45,228 bases of DNA from Wenzhouxiangella sp. (GTDB lineage: Bacteria > Pseudomonadota > Gammaproteobacteria > Xanthomonadales > Wenzhouxiangellaceae). Made by a program: the position numbers and the translations under genes. Under the pieces are notes generated by a model. That model was not told the origin of the DNA and did not search any database. It saw only the letters and a list, made by a program, of their open reading frames with translations. Of this stretch, positions 42,487-45,228 are shown in pieces (the first letter of the stretch is position 1; every line of letters begins with the position of its first letter). Location: the NCBI GenBank assembly GCA_007121485.1, contig SKKM01000023.1, positions 1 through 45,228 on the forward strand, written 5' to 3'.

Positions 42487-43011
42487 TCACTCCTGCTTGA
42501 ACGGGTCGACATCCGCCTTCGTGGCCAGTTCGGCCAACCCGGCAAACGGTTTGTAAGTCTCGGCCACGGCCGGTCGGCCATCGCCTACCGGCTTCGAATC
42601 CGGAGCGCGCGGAACCAGCGGCAGCCCCAGTAGTATTTCTTCGCATACCAGGTCTTCGAGGCTGATTCGAGCGTCCTCGACCAGCAGCGGCTCGTAATCT
42701 TCCGGCAGCGCATCCGCTGCCTGCTCGTCAGTCACCAGGCCCAGCACCGAACGGCTGTCGATTTCATGGCCGTAGGCTCGCAGGCTGCGCTGACACAGCA
42801 GCGGAACCGTGCCACTCACGTGCACTTCAGCCCTGACCTGTCCGTGCTCGTCCAGACCGAAGACGACGTGGAAGGCGATCTCGGCATCGCCTGGATCGTC
42901 CAGAACGTCTTGCAGACGCTCCATTCGGGCCAGTGGCATGGTGCCGGCGAATTCTCGCCGCGCCTGGGCCGCCTTCCTCGGGTGAATCCAGTCCGGGTAG
43001 TCTCGCGACAT
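42487..43011 (-). CDS. yceD: YceD/DUF177 family protein (23S rRNA accumulation)
   Basis: DUF177 protein; members are linked to 23S rRNA accumulation and ribosome assembly, and the gene is nearly always beside rpmF. The 174 residues start MSRDYPDWIHPRKAAQ, and the core has LLCQRSLRAYGHEIDSRSVL and LVEDARISLEDLVCEEILLG. ATG 43011 is chosen by that N-terminus, though the frame is open 13 codons further. No ribosome site is seen, and the best promoter would start the mRNA only about three bases before the ATG, so it may be read as a leaderless message. It heads the long fab run. Confidence 0.88.
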   Translation of the reverse strand: MSRDYPDWIHPRKAAQARREFAGTMPLARMERLQDVLDDPGDAEIAFHVVFGLDEHGQVRAEVHVSGTVPLLCQRSLRAYGHEIDSRSVLGLVTDEQAADALPEDYEPLLVEDARISLEDLVCEEILLGLPLVPRAPDSKPVGDGRPAVAETYKPFAGLAELATKADVDPFKQE

Positions 43012-43020
43012 AAGCCGGCC

Positions 43021-43050
43021 ATTGTACCATTGAGGCCAGTCTGTACACAA
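43021..43050 (-). promoter_or_regulatory. Promoter of yceD-rpmF-plsX-fab run
   Basis: TTGTGT (43050-43045) and TACAAT (43026-43021) are separated by 18 bp on the minus strand, a good sigma-70 match. The expected transcription start, near 43014, is about three bases before the yceD ATG. Confidence 0.55.
43022..43049 (+). promoter_or_regulatory. Tentative maf promoter, face to face with the yceD promoter
   Basis: TTGTAC (43022-43027) and TACACA (43044-43049) are 16 bp apart on the plus strand and overlap the core elements of the yceD promoter. Expected leader to maf is about 28 bases. The match is weaker than the opposing one. Confidence 0.35.
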
Positions 43051-43083
43051 TCCACAAAAAGCGCCGGGAGCACGTTCAGGGAA

Positions 43084-43653
43084 ATGGAACTCATATTGGC
43101 ATCAAGCTCCGTCTATCGCCGGCAACTGCTCGAGCGACTCGATCTTCGGTTCGAATCCATTTCCCCGGACGTCGACGAAACACCGCTGCAGGGAGAACCC
43201 GCAGCCGCCCTGGCCGAACGCCTGGCCTGCCTGAAAGCCCGCACGGTCGCGCGGCAGCGGCCGGGCACGCTCGTCATCGGCTCCGACCAGGTCGCCGAGT
43301 GTCGCGGCCGGCTGCTGGGCAAGCCCGGCTCCGAAGCCCTGGCCCTGGCCCAGCTGCAGTTCATGCGCGGCGCCGAGGTGTCTTTCCAGACCGCCGTGGC
43401 CGTGGCGCGCGACGAGACCGTTCACAGCGAGGTGGTGCCCACCCGGGTGCGCCTGCGTGAACTCGGCGATAGACAGCTCGAGCGCTACATCGCGCGCGAG
43501 AGACCCATCGACTGCGCCGGGGCCTTCAAGAGCGAAAGCGGCGGCATCGCCCTGCTGGAATGCATCCGGAGCGATGATCCGACCGCCCTGATCGGCCTGC
43601 CGCTGATTGCGACCATCCGTCTGCTGGGGAAATTCGGACTGGATTTGCCCTGA
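43084..43653 (+). CDS. yceF: Maf/YceF-type nucleotide pyrophosphatase
   Basis: House-cleaning nucleotidase of the Maf family; the YceF subgroup hydrolyses 7-methyl-GTP. The 189 residues have the opening LILASSSVYRRQLLERL, with the substrate-binding SSSxYR, and VIGSDQVAE with the catalytic Asp-Gln. The subgroup is judged from SSSVYRRQLL and GSDQVA and from its place divergent to yceD, as yceF in E. coli. The frame is open far upstream through yceD, but ATG 43084 gives the normal start; AGGG lies just before it. Confidence 0.92.
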   Translation: MELILASSSVYRRQLLERLDLRFESISPDVDETPLQGEPAAALAERLACLKARTVARQRPGTLVIGSDQVAECRGRLLGKPGSEALALAQLQFMRGAEVSFQTAVAVARDETVHSEVVPTRVRLRELGDRQLERYIARERPIDCAGAFKSESGGIALLECIRSDDPTALIGLPLIATIRLLGKFGLDLP

Positions 43654-43701
43654 AAGCCGTTTCCCGCGTTGGCTCGATCGCCCTGAGAAAGGGGCTGGAA
43701 A

Positions 43702-43710
43702 TGCTAATAT
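43702..43710 (+). promoter_or_regulatory. Extended -10 promoter for the FadB/FadJ-like gene
   Basis: TGC followed by TAATAT (43705-43710) forms an extended -10 element; no good -35 is present, as is usual for that class. Arms GGAAA (43697-43701) and TTTCC (43713-43717) flank it and could be an operator. Expected start is near 43717. Confidence 0.45.
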
Positions 43711-43743
43711 GGTTTCCATACGCCCCTGAATGGAAGAACAGTC

Positions 43744-45228
43744 ATGGCCGCATCGCCATCCGCACCGAACGCTTTCCGGCATTGGTCTCTCCGGCACGAC
43801 ATCGACGGCATTGCCTGGCTTTGCATTGATCGCGGCGATGAGAAGGTCAACAGCCTGGGCACCGAAGTGCTGTCGGAACTGGAACGCATCGTCAGCGCAC
43901 TGGAAACCGACAAGCCTGCCGGGCTGGTGCTGATGTCCGGCAAGCCCGGAAGCTTCATCGTCGGCGCCGATGTTCGTGAGTTCGACGCGACCAGCGAGGT
44001 CAGCGTGCTCGAGGACAACGTGCGCAAGGTGCATGGCCTGTTCCAGCGCATCGAAGACCTGCCCTTCCCAACGGTGGTGGCGTTCGAAGGCTACTGCCTC
44101 GGTGGCGGCCTGGAACTGGCCCTGTGCTTCGACTGGCGCATCGCGCTGGACGCCGACCACACCCGCATCGGTTTCCCGGAAGTCAACCTCGGGATCTATC
44201 CCGGATTCGGCGGATCCGGACGCGCCATCGCCGCGATCGGTGCGGTCAAGGCCATGCAGATCATGCTGACCGGCCGCATGCTCAGGGCGCGGGCGGCCCG
44301 CTCCCTGGGGCTGGTCGATCAGGTCGTCGACGTGCACGGCTCGCTGCGCTGGGCGGCGCGCAACGCCGTGATGCGCAAGAAACGCCACAAGCGCCCCGGG
44401 CTGTTCGACCGCCTGGGCTCGGCCGGCCCGGCGCGCGGATTCCTGGCCAAGCAGATGCGCAAGCAGGTCGCGTCGCGGGCGCGGCGGGAACACTACCCGG
44501 CACCCTATGAGCTGATCGACGCCTTCGAATCCAGCGGTCATTCGCAGGCGGCCATGATCCGCCTGGAGGCGGAAAAAGTGCCCCGCCTGCTGGCCGGTGA
44601 CACCTCGCGCAACCTGCGCCGGGTCTTCCGGCTGATGGAACAACTCAAGAGCCAGGGCAAGCGCTCCTCGTTCAAGGCCCGGCGCGTGCACGTCATCGGC
44701 GCCGGCGTCATGGGCGGTGACATTGCCGCCTGGTGTGCCGTTCGCGGACTCGAGGTGACGCTGCAGGACCGCGAGATGAAATACATCGAGCCTGCTTTAA
44801 AGCGCGCCACAAGCCTGTTCAAGCGCAAGCTCAAGAAACCGGAGGCGGTCGCAGCGGCGCAGCAGCGCCTGGTCGCCGATGTCGAAGGACGCGGGGTCGA
44901 GCGCGCCGACGTCATCATCGAGGCCATCTTCGAAAACCGCGACGCCAAGCGCGAGCTGTTCGCCGGCCTGAAGGGCAAGGTCGCCGACCACGCGATCATC
45001 GCCACCAACACTTCGGCCATCCCGCTGGCCGAACTGGCCGACGTGCTCGATGACCCATCCCGGCTGATCGGCCTGCATTTCTTCAACCCCGTGGCCAAGA
45101 TGCCGCTGGTGGAAATCGTGCACGACACCGGCAGCGACCCGGCCCGGGTCGACGATGGCTCCAGTTTCGCCACGCAGATCGGGAAATATGCCCTGCCGGT
45201 GACCTCCACGCCCGGCTTCCTGGTCAAC
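43744..45228 (+). CDS. Multifunctional enoyl-CoA hydratase / 3-hydroxyacyl-CoA dehydrogenase, 3' end outside window
   Basis: Alpha subunit of the beta-oxidation complex (FadB/FadJ type): hydrates enoyl-CoA and oxidises 3-hydroxyacyl-CoA with NAD. The 495 visible residues read open off the right edge. The hydratase domain (about 10-200) has GGGLELALCFDWRIA and FPEVNLGIYPGFGGSG with the two catalytic glutamates. The dehydrogenase domain from about 315 has HVIGAGVMGGDIAAW, ATNTSAIPLAEL and GLHFFNPVAKMPLVEIV, with the catalytic His in that last block. GGAAG lies seven bases before ATG 43744. Whether it is FadB or FadJ cannot be told without the rest and a thiolase partner. Confidence 0.92.
   Translation, partial: MAASPSAPNAFRHWSLRHDIDGIAWLCIDRGDEKVNSLGTEVLSELERIVSALETDKPAGLVLMSGKPGSFIVGADVREFDATSEVSVLEDNVRKVHGLFQRIEDLPFPTVVAFEGYCLGGGLELALCFDWRIALDADHTRIGFPEVNLGIYPGFGGSGRAIAAIGAVKAMQIMLTGRMLRARAARSLGLVDQVVDVHGSLRWAARNAVMRKKRHKRPGLFDRLGSAGPARGFLAKQMRKQVASRARREHYPAPYELIDAFESSGHSQAAMIRLEAEKVPRLLAGDTSRNLRRVFRLMEQLKSQGKRSSFKARRVHVIGAGVMGGDIAAWCAVRGLEVTLQDREMKYIEPALKRATSLFKRKLKKPEAVAAAQQRLVADVEGRGVERADVIIEAIFENRDAKRELFAGLKGKVADHAIIATNTSAIPLAELADVLDDPSRLIGLHFFNPVAKMPLVEIVHDTGSDPARVDDGSSFATQIGKYALPVTSTPGFLVN

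Noticed and set aside
43697..43717. GGAAA...TTTCC around the fadB-like promoter as a PsrA/FadR operator
   Set aside because: The arms are only five bases with an 11-base spacer and do not fit the GAAAC-N4-GTTTC form of PsrA; kept only as a note in the promoter entry.

Overview
The window is a high-GC, gene-dense, chromosomal stretch of a gammaproteobacterium. The gene order of two classic blocks, secB-gpsA next to gpmI-envC-yibQ and yceD-rpmF-plsX-fab-pabC-mltG-tmk-holB, is gammaproteobacterial. The pilZ after holB, the free-standing gspAB pair and the B12-dependent nrdJ suggest a Xanthomonadales/Wenzhouxiangella/Chromatiales-like lineage; this is an inference from context, not a computed placement. 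I read 43 protein genes, two of them cut by the window ends. I found no tRNA, rRNA, CRISPR array, insertion sequence or prophage, and no gene-free stretch longer than about 210 bases.

Layout. 1-2.1 kb: nrdJ (class II ribonucleotide reductase, 3' end outside the window) reads leftward from a promoter region with two NrdR-type boxes 32 bp apart. 2.1-8.3 kb: trmL, gpsA, secB and a yibN-like rhodanese, then gpmI-envC-yibQ in the opposite direction. This is the E. coli yib/secB neighbourhood without grxC and cysE. 8.2-11.5 kb: a solitary sulfotransferase, an AbgT-family transporter and a secreted protein of unknown function. 11.6-18.2 kb: a tight leftward run putA-gspA-gspB-rhomboid-DUF1820. 18.4-23.3 kb: a rightward cytochrome c oxidase operon (DUF2244, coxB with a fused cytochrome c domain, coxA, a 44-residue membrane protein, ctaG, coxC), possibly under an FNR/Anr-like site.

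23.3-28.7 kb: a leftward group of a GCS2-type ligase fused to two CBS domains, a small lipoprotein and an Lhr-family helicase. 28.9-31.6 kb: fadD, and dinB in convergent orientation, their stop codons lying in the two arms of one symmetric hairpin. 31.7-43.0 kb: one long leftward fatty-acid/phospholipid cluster, yceD-rpmF-plsX-fabH-fabD-fabG-acpP-fabF-pabB-pabC-mltG-tmk-holB-pilZ, mostly with overlapping or nearly abutting genes. 43.1-45.2 kb: maf (yceF type) and the start of a FadB/FadJ-like beta-oxidation protein, both rightward.

Functionally this is mainly housekeeping: deoxynucleotide supply, glycolysis, protein export, cell division, respiration, proline catabolism, fatty acid synthesis and breakdown, folate and replication. 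I did not find a clearly new multi-gene system. The best leads are local: the GCS2-CBS/lipoprotein pair, the double-stop hairpin between fadD and dinB, face-to-face promoters giving a probably leaderless yceD mRNA, the putA-T2SS-rhomboid gene run, and a TrpE-like active-site motif in PabB.
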